The notes under the pieces were generated by a model. It ran no database searches, was not told the origin of the DNA, and worked only from the letters and a program-made list of their open reading frames with translations. Made by a program: the position numbers and the translations under genes. 10,220 nucleotides of DNA, taken from NCBI GenBank assembly GCA_905215275.1, contig CAJMPE010000058.1, forward strand, positions 1 to 10,220. The letters are read 5' to 3'. This document shows positions 1-7,394 of the stretch, piece after piece. The DNA is from an uncultured bacterium. GTDB taxonomy: Bacteria; Actinomycetota; Coriobacteriia; Coriobacteriales; Coriobacteriaceae. The number at the start of each line of letters is the position of its first letter. The first letter of the stretch is position 1.

Positions 1-1605
1 CCCGTGGCAACGCTGTCGGATATCCACCTCGCCATCCGTCCGGGCAGCAACCTCGCGCTCGTCAACGCGCTGATGCACGTCATCCTGTTTGAAGAAAAAG
101 GGCAGGACGACGCCTTCATCAACGAGCGCACGGAGCATTTCGACGCACTGCGCGCCTCGCTGGAGGGCTGCACTCCGGAAGGGGCCGCGCCGCTCACCGG
201 CCTCCAGCCCGAAGCCATCCGGGAAACGGCCCGGCTGTACGCCAAGGGGCCCAATTCCATCATCCTCTACTGCATGGGCGTCACCCAGCAGGTAACGGGA
301 ACCCGAACCTGCGGCGCGCTGGCGAACCTCGTCATGCTCTGCGGCATGATCGGGCGGCCTTCCACCGGGCTCATCCCCTTGCGCGGGCAGAACAACGTGC
401 AGGGCTCCTGCGATATGGGCATGCTGCCCAACCTGTATCCTGGCTACCAGAAAGTCACCGACCCGGCTGTGCGTGCCAAGTTTGCCAAGGCTTGGGGCGT
501 GCCCGAGGAAAAGCTCCCGCTCGAGGAGGGCTACAAGCTCACCGACCTGGGCCACCTGGTCGACGAGGGCAAGGTGCACTGCTTCTACAACTACGGCGAG
601 GACCCGGTGCAGACCGAGCCCGATTCGGCCGGCATGCGCAAGACGCTCTCCGAGCTGGATCTGTTCATTTGCCAGGACATCTTTATGACGCAGACGACCA
701 TGCTCGCCGACGTCATCCTGCCCGCTACCTCTTGGGGCGAGCACGAGGGTGTCTTTACCGCATCCGACCGTAGCTTCCAGCACTTTGACGCGGCTGTTCC
801 GCCCAAGGGCGAGTGCCGTCACGACTGGGAGATCTTCGCGGACCTGTCTACGCGCATGGGCTATCCCATGCACTACGACAACACCGAGCAGATCTGGAAC
901 GAGTGCATTAGCCTGTGCCCCAACTTTGTGGGCGCGACCTACGAGAAGATGGCTCCCGAGGGCGGTTACGCCCAGTGGCCCGTCAAGAGCACCGATGTGA
1001 ACGACCACGGTACGCCTGACATGTTCGCTGGTGGCAAGTTCACCACCAAGGATGGCCGTGCCAACCTGATGGCGCACGACTGGGAGGCGCCCTCCGAGCT
1101 TCCCGACGATGAGTACCCGCTCATCCTGTGCACCGTCCGCGAGGTCGGCCACTACAGCTGCCGCTCGATGACCGGCAACTGCAAGACGCTGGCGCTGCTT
1201 GCCGACGAGCCCGGTTTTGTCCGCATGAATCCCGCGGACGCCCAGGCGCGCGGCATCAAGAATGGCGACATCGTCTCGATTCACAGCCGCCGCGGCCAGG
1301 TATACAGCCGTGCCGACGTGAGCGATCGCATCAACAAGGGCACGGTCTACATGACCTACCAGTGGTGGATCGGCAAGTGCAACGAGCTGACCATTCACAA
1401 GGTCGACCCGGTCTCGCATACGCCCGAGGACAAGTTCTCCGCCTGCCAGGTCGACGCTATCGCCGACCAGGTCTGGGCTGAGGGCGAGGTGGAGCGTCAG
1501 TACACCGAGCTCAAGCAGGCTCTGGTGGACGCCGCCGCTCCCCAGGACGTTGAGCCCGGTGCCGCCAAGTTCGACGACGAGACGCACGTGAACCAAATCG
1601 TGTAG
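1..1605 (+). CDS. fdhF: Formate dehydrogenase H (FdhF), C-terminal part; 5' end outside window
   Basis: Catalytic subunit of formate hydrogenlyase: a cytoplasmic molybdopterin enzyme oxidising formate to CO2 and passing electrons to the HyfA-type carrier. The frame is open from base 1. The GTG at base 4 is not taken as the start, because the first residues already align inside the E. coli FdhF family (near residue 205 of about 715). Family signatures seen: RGQNNVQG at 382-405, whose Arg aligns by count with the active-site Arg333 of E. coli; SWGEHEGVFTA near 732-764; TVREVGHYSCRSMTGNC at 1132-1182; MTYQWWIG at 1351-1374. The N-terminal [4Fe-4S] motif and the Sec/Cys140-His141 site lie upstream of the window, so whether this is a selenoprotein cannot be seen. 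The C-terminus runs about 20 residues past the E. coli end as an acidic tail. Codon use changes sharply near base 390-470 (see findings). A terminator-like hairpin follows the TAG stop. Confidence 0.96.
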   Translation, partial: PVATLSDIHLAIRPGSNLALVNALMHVILFEEKGQDDAFINERTEHFDALRASLEGCTPEGAAPLTGLQPEAIRETARLYAKGPNSIILYCMGVTQQVTGTRTCGALANLVMLCGMIGRPSTGLIPLRGQNNVQGSCDMGMLPNLYPGYQKVTDPAVRAKFAKAWGVPEEKLPLEEGYKLTDLGHLVDEGKVHCFYNYGEDPVQTEPDSAGMRKTLSELDLFICQDIFMTQTTMLADVILPATSWGEHEGVFTASDRSFQHFDAAVPPKGECRHDWEIFADLSTRMGYPMHYDNTEQIWNECISLCPNFVGATYEKMAPEGGYAQWPVKSTDVNDHGTPDMFAGGKFTTKDGRANLMAHDWEAPSELPDDEYPLILCTVREVGHYSCRSMTGNCKTLALLADEPGFVRMNPADAQARGIKNGDIVSIHSRRGQVYSRADVSDRINKGTVYMTYQWWIGKCNELTIHKVDPVSHTPEDKFSACQVDAIADQVWAEGEVERQYTELKQALVDAAAPQDVEPGAAKFDDETHVNQIV

Positions 1606-1626
1606 TCCCGTTCTCGTTGGCTTTTT

Positions 1627-1669
1627 GGGCCGGGCGTCCCGTACGTTCGGGAGCCCGGCCCGTTATTTT
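1627..1669 (+). terminator. Strong Rho-independent-type hairpin between fdhF and hyfA
   Basis: A perfect 9-bp outer stem (GGGCCGGGC at 1627-1635 with GCCCGGCCC at 1653-1661) continues, after a single bulged G at 1636, into a 5-bp inner stem (TCCCG at 1637-1641 with CGGGA at 1648-1652) around a 6-base loop. GTTATTTT follows at 1662-1669, a T-rich but interrupted tail. This looks like an intrinsic terminator for fdhF on the + strand. The broken T-run and the absence of an obvious promoter before hyfA make partial termination (attenuation), lowering hyf expression relative to fdhF, a reasonable alternative. Reverse-strand termination is less likely: the upstream CTTTTT would give an A-run after the hairpin. 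Confidence 0.85.
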
Positions 1670-1670
1670 G

Positions 1671-1678
1671 AAAGGAAG
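1671..1678 (+). promoter_or_regulatory. Ribosome binding site deciding the hyfA start
   Basis: AAAGGAAG lies about 7 bases upstream of the ATG at 1684. An in-frame GTG at 1678 overlaps this element and has no suitable Shine-Dalgarno of its own. The ATG start also gives an N-terminus beginning MNRF, as in E. coli HyfA and HydN. Both points favour 1684 over the longer GTG start. Confidence 0.75.
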
Positions 1679-1683
1679 TGGGG

Positions 1684-2301
1684 ATGAACCGCTTCATCGA
1701 CATCAACCCGGAGAGGTGCATCGGCTGCGGAACATGCCAGTCCGCCTGTGCCGACGCCCACCGGATGCAGGGTCTTCAGGATACGCCGCGCCTGGCGCTC
1801 GTGAAGACCGGCGGTATTTCGGCCGCCCTTGCCTGCCACCATTGCGAGGGTGCCCCCTGCGCCGAGGTCTGCCCGGTGAATGCCATCGAGCACGATGGCG
1901 ACCGCATCCACGTCAAGGAGCAGGAGTGCATCGGGTGCAGGCTGTGCGCCATCGCGTGCCCCTTCGGAGCCATCCATCCCGATGGCACGTCTATCGCCGG
2001 TGTCGCAGGCATGTGCGACCCGACGCCTTCGTATCCTAAGTCCCTGAGCAGCCTGCTTACGTGGGCTCCTGGCCAGTACACCTGCGCTGTCAAGTGCGAC
2101 CTGTGCGCCTTCGATCCGGACGGCCCGCATTGTGTGGCGGCGTGCCCCACCAAGGCGCTGACCGTCATGGGCGGCGCGGCCGATCGCGAGCTCGACGAGG
2201 CCAAGCGCCTGCGCTCGATCGAAAACGGTCCGGTCGTCGACGTTACCGCTGTGGCCCAGGGCCTGTCCGAGAAAGCAGAAGGGAGCGTAAACAATGGATA
2301 G
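1684..2301 (+). CDS. hyfA: Hydrogenase-4 electron-transfer subunit HyfA (four [4Fe-4S] ferredoxin-like)
   Basis: A 205-residue polyferredoxin of the HyfA/HycB/HydN family that carries electrons from formate dehydrogenase to the hydrogenase module on the cytoplasmic side. Sixteen cysteines fall in four groups: 12, 15, 18, 22; 51, 54, 59, 63; 82, 85, 88, 92; and 138, 141, 150, 154, the last as CxxC-x8-CxxxCP. This is enough for four [4Fe-4S] clusters. Two further cysteines (111, 134) lie in the insert before the last group. The order MNRF, PRLALVKT, CHHCEGAPC, CPVNAI, CIGC, CPFGAI, then a WxPG insert before KCDLC, follows E. coli HyfA more closely than HycB or HydN. It overlaps hyfB by 8 bases, indicating translational coupling. 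The first 95 codons contain several codons rare elsewhere in the cluster (AGG, CGG, GGA, GGG, ACA). The main uncertainty is the HyfA versus HydN/HycB label; position next to hyfB supports HyfA. Confidence 0.93.
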   Translation: MNRFIDINPERCIGCGTCQSACADAHRMQGLQDTPRLALVKTGGISAALACHHCEGAPCAEVCPVNAIEHDGDRIHVKEQECIGCRLCAIACPFGAIHPDGTSIAGVAGMCDPTPSYPKSLSSLLTWAPGQYTCAVKCDLCAFDPDGPHCVAACPTKALTVMGGAADRELDEAKRLRSIENGPVVDVTAVAQGLSEKAEGSVNNG

Positions 2302-4312
2302 CATGACGCTGTTTATCGCATCGCTTGCCGTCTCGTGCATCGGTGCGCTCGCCTCGGTTCTGCTGATCAAGGCCGATAACGCCGCCAAGACCGCCGGCTG
2401 CCTAATCGGCGCCGTCGCCGCGGTGCTTTCGTTTGTGGCCGGTATCCAGGCCGTGCTGGGCGATGTCACGTCGGTCGACACCATCGTGTTCTTCCCGTTT
2501 GCCCATTTCCAGCTGCTGCTCAACCAGCTGTCCGGCCTGTTCGTGGCGCTCATCTCGGTGCTCGCGTTTGCCGGTTCAATCTACGGTCTCAACTACTTTG
2601 ATGAGTACCCGGGCAAAAAGGGCCGCGCCGGCTTCTTCTTTAACACCTTCGTGGCGTCCATGATGCTCGTCATCACCGGCGACAACGTGTTTTGGTTCCT
2701 GGTCGCCTTTGAGCTCATGTCGCTGACCTCGTACTTCCTGGTCGTGATCGAGGAGAACGAGAACTCCATCCATGGCGGTTGGCTCTACTTTGTGATCGCG
2801 CACGTGGGCTTTGTGCTCATCATGGCGAGCTTCCTCACCATGACCAACTTCGCCGGCGGCTCGTTTGCCTTTGCGGATTTCCGCGCTACGCAGTTTAGCC
2901 CCGCGGTCGCATCCGTGTGCTTCGTGCTCGCCTTCTTTGGCTTTGGCGCCAAGGCCGGTATCATCCCGCTGCACGGCTGGCTGCCCAAGGCGCATCCCGA
3001 GGCGCCGTCCAACGTGTCGGCCCTCATGTCCGGCGGCATGATCAAGATCGGTATCTTCGGTATCCTCAAGGTGGGCCTCGACCTGCTCTCCGCCTCTGGC
3101 GTTCAGGTCTGGTGGGGTCTTATGGTCATGGTCTTCGGTGCGATCTCGTCGGTCCTCGGCGTGGCCTTCGCCCTGCAGGAGCATGACATCAAGCGCCTGC
3201 TGGCCTATCACTCCGTCGAGAACATCGGCATCATTCTGCTCGGCGTCGGCGCCTCCATGGCCGCCATGGCGCTCAACTCGGTCGGCATCGCCGTCCTGGC
3301 TCTGATGGCCGCCCTCTACCACACGTTTAACCACGCGATGTTTAAGGGCGAGCTGTTCTTGGGCGCCGGTGCGCTGCTGTACTCCACGGGTACGCGCAAT
3401 ATGGAGAAGATGGGCGGCCTGTTCCGTCGTATGCCGGCAACGGCCATCTGCTTCCTTATTGGCGCGCTTGCCATCTCGGCCATCCCGCCCTTCAACGGAT
3501 TTGTGTCCGAGTGGTTTACCTACCAGTCGCTGTTTAACGCTGCCATGCAGGGCGACAAGGCCGTCATGATCGTGGCCGTGTTCGCTGCCGTCGCGCTCGC
3601 AATTACCGGCGCACTGGCCGTCACGTGCTTCGTCAAGGCCTATGGCGTCTCCTTTGCCTCCGCGCCCCGCTCCGAGGCCGCGTCCAATGCCAAGGAGGTT
3701 CCTGCCCCCATGGTGTTTGCGCAGGGCCTGCTCGCGGCCATCTGCGTCGTGCTGGGCATTGGCGCTCCCGTGATCGCGCCCGTGCTGGTCGATGTCGCCG
3801 CGTCCGTGCTGCATCCGTACGGTGGCGTGTTTGCCGCCGAGGGCATGGAGCTCATGAACCAGTACTCCGGCGCTGCCACCTCCACGCCCGCGATCGCCAT
3901 TGCGCTCGTGGTGCTTGTCGGCCTTGCCTGCGGCTATCGCAAGCTCAAGACCGTCGGCAAGGTGCAGAAGTCCCAGCCGTGGGCATGCGGCTATGCTCCC
4001 AACGAGCATATGCCCGTCGTGGCCACGACCTTTGCCTCCGAGGTGTCCTGGTTTATGCAGCCGCTCTACACGCTGCGCGACCGCTGCACGGCCGTCTGCT
4101 GGTCCATCGCGCACTTCTTCCAGAAGCTCACCGGTGTGGCCGAGGCTGTGGAGCCCGTACCCGACAAGGTTCTCGTCGATGCCCCGCATAAGGGTGTCGA
4201 GAAGCTCGCCGATCTCGCGACTAAGCTCGAGGGCGGCAACTACAGCATCTATATCTGCTACATCGTCGCGGCACTCGTGGTGTTCCTCGTGCTCGCCGTG
4301 CAAATGGGTTAA
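2294..4312 (+). CDS. hyfB: Hydrogenase-4 antiporter-like membrane subunit HyfB
   Basis: A 672-residue polytopic membrane protein of the NuoL/MrpA-like proton-antiporter family and the first membrane-arm subunit of hydrogenase-4. Its length is essentially that of E. coli HyfB and longer than HycC (about 608). Residues matching the conserved charged positions of this family are present: Glu140 in FWFLVAFE, Lys220 in FGFGAK followed by PLHGWLPKAHPEAPS, Lys251 in MIKIGIFG, Lys351 in NHAMFKGELFLGAGAL, and Lys448 in TCFVKAYG. The C-terminal part carries WACGY (about 563-567) and MQPLY, typical of HyfB/HycC, then a final hydrophobic helix. The start at 2294 is supported by GAAGGGAG at 2278-2285, 8 bases upstream. 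A second Met at codon 4 (2303) is too far from that site. The TAA stop is followed immediately by the hyfC ribosome binding site. It is expected to take part in membrane anchoring and possibly proton or Na+ translocation. Confidence 0.96.
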   Translation: MDSMTLFIASLAVSCIGALASVLLIKADNAAKTAGCLIGAVAAVLSFVAGIQAVLGDVTSVDTIVFFPFAHFQLLLNQLSGLFVALISVLAFAGSIYGLNYFDEYPGKKGRAGFFFNTFVASMMLVITGDNVFWFLVAFELMSLTSYFLVVIEENENSIHGGWLYFVIAHVGFVLIMASFLTMTNFAGGSFAFADFRATQFSPAVASVCFVLAFFGFGAKAGIIPLHGWLPKAHPEAPSNVSALMSGGMIKIGIFGILKVGLDLLSASGVQVWWGLMVMVFGAISSVLGVAFALQEHDIKRLLAYHSVENIGIILLGVGASMAAMALNSVGIAVLALMAALYHTFNHAMFKGELFLGAGALLYSTGTRNMEKMGGLFRRMPATAICFLIGALAISAIPPFNGFVSEWFTYQSLFNAAMQGDKAVMIVAVFAAVALAITGALAVTCFVKAYGVSFASAPRSEAASNAKEVPAPMVFAQGLLAAICVVLGIGAPVIAPVLVDVAASVLHPYGGVFAAEGMELMNQYSGAATSTPAIAIALVVLVGLACGYRKLKTVGKVQKSQPWACGYAPNEHMPVVATTFASEVSWFMQPLYTLRDRCTAVCWSIAHFFQKLTGVAEAVEPVPDKVLVDAPHKGVEKLADLATKLEGGNYSIYICYIVAALVVFLVLAVQMG

Positions 4313-4324
4313 GGAGGGGAGAGC

Positions 4325-5251
4325 ATGAACAACATCGTACTTGCCGTTCTGCAGGGCGTGGTCGTCATGGCCGTCGCACCGTTCTTCTCCGGTCTCGGCC
4401 GCGTGATCCGCGCCAAGATGCACAACCGTCGCGGCCCCAGCATCATGCAGGACTACCGCGACCTGGCCAAGCTCTTTGCGCGCCCCGAGTCCCAGAGCGA
4501 GGATGCGAGCTTTGCGCTGCGCATCATGCCGCCGCTGTTCTTCGCCGTCGCCTTTATGCTCGCGATGGGTCTGCCGCTCTTTACGGCACAAAGCCCCATC
4601 CCGGTCTTTGGTGACGCCATTACCATCATGTACAGCCTGGCGCTCGCCCGTTTCTTCTTCGCCCTCTGCGGTGTGGATTCGTCCAACGCCTACGCCGGTA
4701 TCGGCGGCGTCCGCGAGCTGCTCATGAGCGTGCTCATCGAGCCGTCCATGCTGCTGGCGCTGTTTGCCGCCGCCCTGGTGTGCGGCTCCACCGACATCGC
4801 CACCATGGGTCAGCACATCATGACGGGCGCCATCGACGCGCCGGTCGCCGTGATCCTCGCCGGCATCGCCTTTGCGATTGCCTGCTACATGGAGCTCGGC
4901 AAGCTGCCGTTTGACCAGGCCGAGGCAGAGCAGGAGCTTCAGGAAGGCCCGCTCGCCGAGCTTTCCGGCCCGTCGCTTGCGATGGCCAAGCTCGCCATGT
5001 CCATGAAGCAGGTCCTGGTCGTCGCCTGGTTCTGCGCGATCTTCGTCCCCTGGGGCGAGCCCGCAACCGTAGGCGCAGCCGCCGTTCTGGGTGCAGTCAT
5101 CTTCCTGGTGAAGTGCCTGATCGACTTTGTCGTATGCGGCGTGATCGAGAACTCCTGCTCGCGCTCGCGTTTTAAGGTGCTTGGCAATCAGACCTGGGCC
5201 GTCGTGGGGATCGCCGTTCTGGCGTTTGTCTTCGTGGTCGTCGGCGTGTAG
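4325..5251 (+). CDS. hyfC: Hydrogenase-4 NuoH-like membrane subunit HyfC
   Basis: A 308-residue integral membrane protein of the NuoH/HycD/HyfC family. In group 4 hydrogenases and complex I this subunit joins the soluble catalytic arm to the membrane arm. Recognisable features are RAKMHNRRGPS (residues 29-39), the counterpart of the Arg-rich RxGP loop of NuoH; GGVRELLMSVLIEP (127-140); and the acidic loop ELGKLPFDQAEAEQELQEGP (190-209), matching the PFD-xxEAEQEL signature. Several hydrophobic helices are evident, and the protein ends in a long one (about 289-308). The length is near HycD (about 307) and slightly shorter than E. coli HyfC. AAGGAGGGGA at 4311-4320 is a strong ribosome binding site just after the hyfB stop, 12 bases before the ATG. 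Assignment to HyfC rather than HycD rests on the hyfB and hyfD neighbours. Confidence 0.95.
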   Translation: MNNIVLAVLQGVVVMAVAPFFSGLGRVIRAKMHNRRGPSIMQDYRDLAKLFARPESQSEDASFALRIMPPLFFAVAFMLAMGLPLFTAQSPIPVFGDAITIMYSLALARFFFALCGVDSSNAYAGIGGVRELLMSVLIEPSMLLALFAAALVCGSTDIATMGQHIMTGAIDAPVAVILAGIAFAIACYMELGKLPFDQAEAEQELQEGPLAELSGPSLAMAKLAMSMKQVLVVAWFCAIFVPWGEPATVGAAAVLGAVIFLVKCLIDFVVCGVIENSCSRSRFKVLGNQTWAVVGIAVLAFVFVVVGV

Positions 5252-5266
5252 GAGAAGGGAGAAACA

Positions 5267-6724
5267 ATGTCATTTGCAGTCAGTCTGTCCCTTCTCGGCT
5301 TGGTCGCTATCGCGGCCCCGATGGTGGCCTCGGTGCTCGTCGCCCTGTTCCCCCGTCCGTACGCCAAGTGGTTCAGCGTTTTGGGTGCCGCCGTCTCGAC
5401 GGTCTGCACCATCGCCCTCGCCGCGAATTTCGCTGGCGCCGGCATGCCCGACACTCAGGTCCCCCTGATCTCGTTTGGGCAGACCCTCGTCATGGGATTC
5501 ACCTTCGATCGCATGAGCACGCTGCTCGCGCCCGCCTTTGTGGGTATCGGCCTGCTTGTCGTGATCTATTCGATTCCCTATATGAGCGAGAATAACCGTG
5601 AGCATCCCGACGCACCGCGTCGTCGCTTCTACGCGTACCTCGCGACCTTCATCGGTGCCATGGCCGGCCTCGTGTACAGCTCGACCCTTTTGGGCCAGCT
5701 CGTGTTCTTTGAGATCACGGGTGCCTGCTCTTGGGGCCTGATCAGCTACTACATGTCGCCTACGGCCAAGAAGGCCGGCATGAAGGCCCTGATCATCACG
5801 CATATCGGTGCGCTCGGCCTGTATCTGGGTGCTGCCATCGTGTTTGCCCACACCGGCACCTTCGCCATCACCGCGATTGCCGGCCTCGACGCCAAGCTCA
5901 AGGCTATCGTCCTTCTGCTGGTGCTCTTTGCCGCTTGGGCCAAGTCCGCGCAGGTCCCCATGTACATGTGGCTGCCTTCGGCCATGGAGGCGCCGACGCC
6001 TGTTTCGGCCTATCTGCATGGCGCCTCGATGGTCAAGGTCGGCGTGTGCGTGTTCGCGCGTGCACTCGTCTCTGCCGGCGAGATCCCCGAGATCGTGGGT
6101 TGGGTCGCCATTATCGACGCCATGGTCACCATGCTCTTTGGCTTCCTTATGTACCTGCCGCAAAAGGACATGAAGCGTCTGCTGGCCTTTTCCACGATCG
6201 CCCAGCTCTCCTATGTGTTCTTTGGTCTGGGCCTTTCGGTCTTTGGCAGCCAGCTCGCCTTCGATGGCGCCGTCTGCCACATCTTTAACCACGCTTTCGC
6301 CAAGACGCTGTTCTTCCTGATCGCCGGTTCGTTCTCCTTTACGCTCGGCACGCGTATGCTGCCCAAGCTTCGCGGCATCGTAAAGAAGTACCCGATCTCG
6401 GGCGTGGGCTTCGGTGTCGCCGCGCTCGCTATTGCCGGCGTGCCGCCCATGAACACGTTCTTCTCGAAGTTCCAGATTATCGCCGGCGGCTTCTCTGTGG
6501 GTGCCGGCAACGTCGCGATCCTGGTGCTCGTGTGCATCATGGTCGCCGAGACCGTCGCCACCTTCGCCTGGTTCCTCAAGTGGATGGGCTATTGCCTGCC
6601 CGGCGAGCCGAGCGACGAGGTCGCTGCGGGAGCCCCGCTTCCCCGCGCGATGGCGTTCGTGTTCATCGTGCTCATCATCATGGTCATCGTCAGCGGCCCG
6701 CTTTCGGCCAGCTGGATCGGTTAG
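5267..6724 (+). CDS. hyfD: Hydrogenase-4 antiporter-like membrane subunit HyfD
   Basis: A 485-residue polytopic membrane protein of the NuoL/M/N antiporter-like family. HyfD is one of the two such subunits found in hydrogenase-4 but absent from hydrogenase-3 (Hyc), so its presence identifies the cluster as Hyf type. The family's charged positions are present: Glu149 in VFFEITGACSWGLISYY, Lys226 in AAWAKSAQVPMYMWLP, Lys257 in GASMVKVGV, and Lys346 in NHAFAKTLFFLIAGS. The segment EAPTPVSAYLHGASMV (241-256) is the usual APTPVSA-type motif. The length compares with about 479 in E. coli. The start is preceded by GGAGAAGGGAG (5251-5261), which begins in the hyfC stop. The gap to hyfC is 15 bases. 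Likely role: ion-translocating or structural subunit of the membrane arm. Confidence 0.95.
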   Translation: MSFAVSLSLLGLVAIAAPMVASVLVALFPRPYAKWFSVLGAAVSTVCTIALAANFAGAGMPDTQVPLISFGQTLVMGFTFDRMSTLLAPAFVGIGLLVVIYSIPYMSENNREHPDAPRRRFYAYLATFIGAMAGLVYSSTLLGQLVFFEITGACSWGLISYYMSPTAKKAGMKALIITHIGALGLYLGAAIVFAHTGTFAITAIAGLDAKLKAIVLLLVLFAAWAKSAQVPMYMWLPSAMEAPTPVSAYLHGASMVKVGVCVFARALVSAGEIPEIVGWVAIIDAMVTMLFGFLMYLPQKDMKRLLAFSTIAQLSYVFFGLGLSVFGSQLAFDGAVCHIFNHAFAKTLFFLIAGSFSFTLGTRMLPKLRGIVKKYPISGVGFGVAALAIAGVPPMNTFFSKFQIIAGGFSVGAGNVAILVLVCIMVAETVATFAWFLKWMGYCLPGEPSDEVAAGAPLPRAMAFVFIVLIIMVIVSGPLSASWIG

Positions 6725-6737
6725 GAGGTAGAACGAC

Positions 6738-7391
6738 ATGGGTTATTCGATCGTCAACATCCTTGGCGGCCTTCTGATCGTCACGTCCACCATGGTGGTC
6801 GTCTCCAAGAACATCAAGCACGCCATTCGCTGGTATGCGGTGCAGTCGCTGGTGCTCGTGGGACTGCTCGCTACGCTCGGTGCTACTACCGGTGCGCAGG
6901 AGCTGCTTATGTGGGCCGGATCTGCCTTTATCACTAAGGTCGTCCTGGTCCCTTACATCCTCAACCGCGCATACAAGAAGATGGGCGAGCCGAGCGACGC
7001 ATCGCTCAAGGCCGGCCTTAAGCCCGCGTGGGCCATCTGCATCATCGCCGTCGAGGTCGCGATCTGCTTTGCCGTTGTGACGCAGATCAGCCTGCCCACG
7101 GCCGAGGTCGCAACGCCTGCGCTCGCTATTAGCTTCGCTCACTTCTTCGTGGGCCTCACCTGCATCATCTCGCAGCGCAACATCATGAAGCAGATCTTTG
7201 GATACTGCCTTATGGAAAACGGCAGCCACGTGACGCTCGCGCTTTTGGCCCCCACCGCTCCCGAGATCATCGAGATCGGTATCGCCACCGACGCCATCTT
7301 TGCCGTCATCATCATGTCCATCGTCGTGCGTCGCATTTGGGACGACTCCCACTCGCTCGATGCGCGCGACCTGTCCGAGCTGAGGGGGTAG
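6738..7391 (+). CDS. hyfE: Hydrogenase-4 membrane subunit HyfE (NuoK-like)
   Basis: A 217-residue membrane protein matching the length of E. coli HyfE (about 216) and lying in its expected place between hyfD and hyfF. Hydrophobic segments are visible at about 5-22, 34-50, 58-76, 97-115, 127-145 and 174-198. The C-terminal half resembles NuoK: acidic residues Glu160 (in CLMENGSHV) and Glu179/Asp185 (in EIIEIGIATDAIFAV) lie in or at the ends of membrane helices, where NuoK has its conserved glutamates. The tail (199-217) is charged and probably cytoplasmic. AGGAGGT at 6723-6729, overlapping the hyfD stop, supports the ATG. The specific NuoK correspondence is inference; family membership is supported by order and length. 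Confidence 0.92.
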   Translation: MGYSIVNILGGLLIVTSTMVVVSKNIKHAIRWYAVQSLVLVGLLATLGATTGAQELLMWAGSAFITKVVLVPYILNRAYKKMGEPSDASLKAGLKPAWAICIIAVEVAICFAVVTQISLPTAEVATPALAISFAHFFVGLTCIISQRNIMKQIFGYCLMENGSHVTLALLAPTAPEIIEIGIATDAIFAVIIMSIVVRRIWDDSHSLDARDLSELRG

Positions 7392-7394
7392 TCC

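Noticed and set aside
4..6. GTG at base 4 as the start of a shorter FdhF
   Set aside because: Sequence before and after it aligns within the FdhF family, the catalytic N-terminal third would be missing, and only three bases precede it, so this is a window-edge truncation.
1642..1669. Possible promoter with TATTTT (1664-1669) as -10 before hyfA
   Set aside because: The bases at -35 spacing (TACGTT, 1642-1647) are a poor match and form the loop of the hairpin; the T-run is better explained as a terminator tail.
1678..1680. GTG as an upstream start for hyfA
   Set aside because: It overlaps the Shine-Dalgarno region, adds only two residues, and the ATG at 1684 gives the family-typical MNRF start.
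2576..4816. Long - strand open frame (746 codons) opposite hyfB and the start of hyfC
   Set aside because: Same effect: hyfB and hyfC share a + frame. The product is low-complexity in character (His, Gly, Asp, Glu, Arg) and resembles no family.
5270..6739. - strand open frame (489 codons) opposite hyfD
   Set aside because: Antisense shadow of a GC-rich gene; no ribosome binding site, no recognisable domains, and complete overlap with a clear hyfD.
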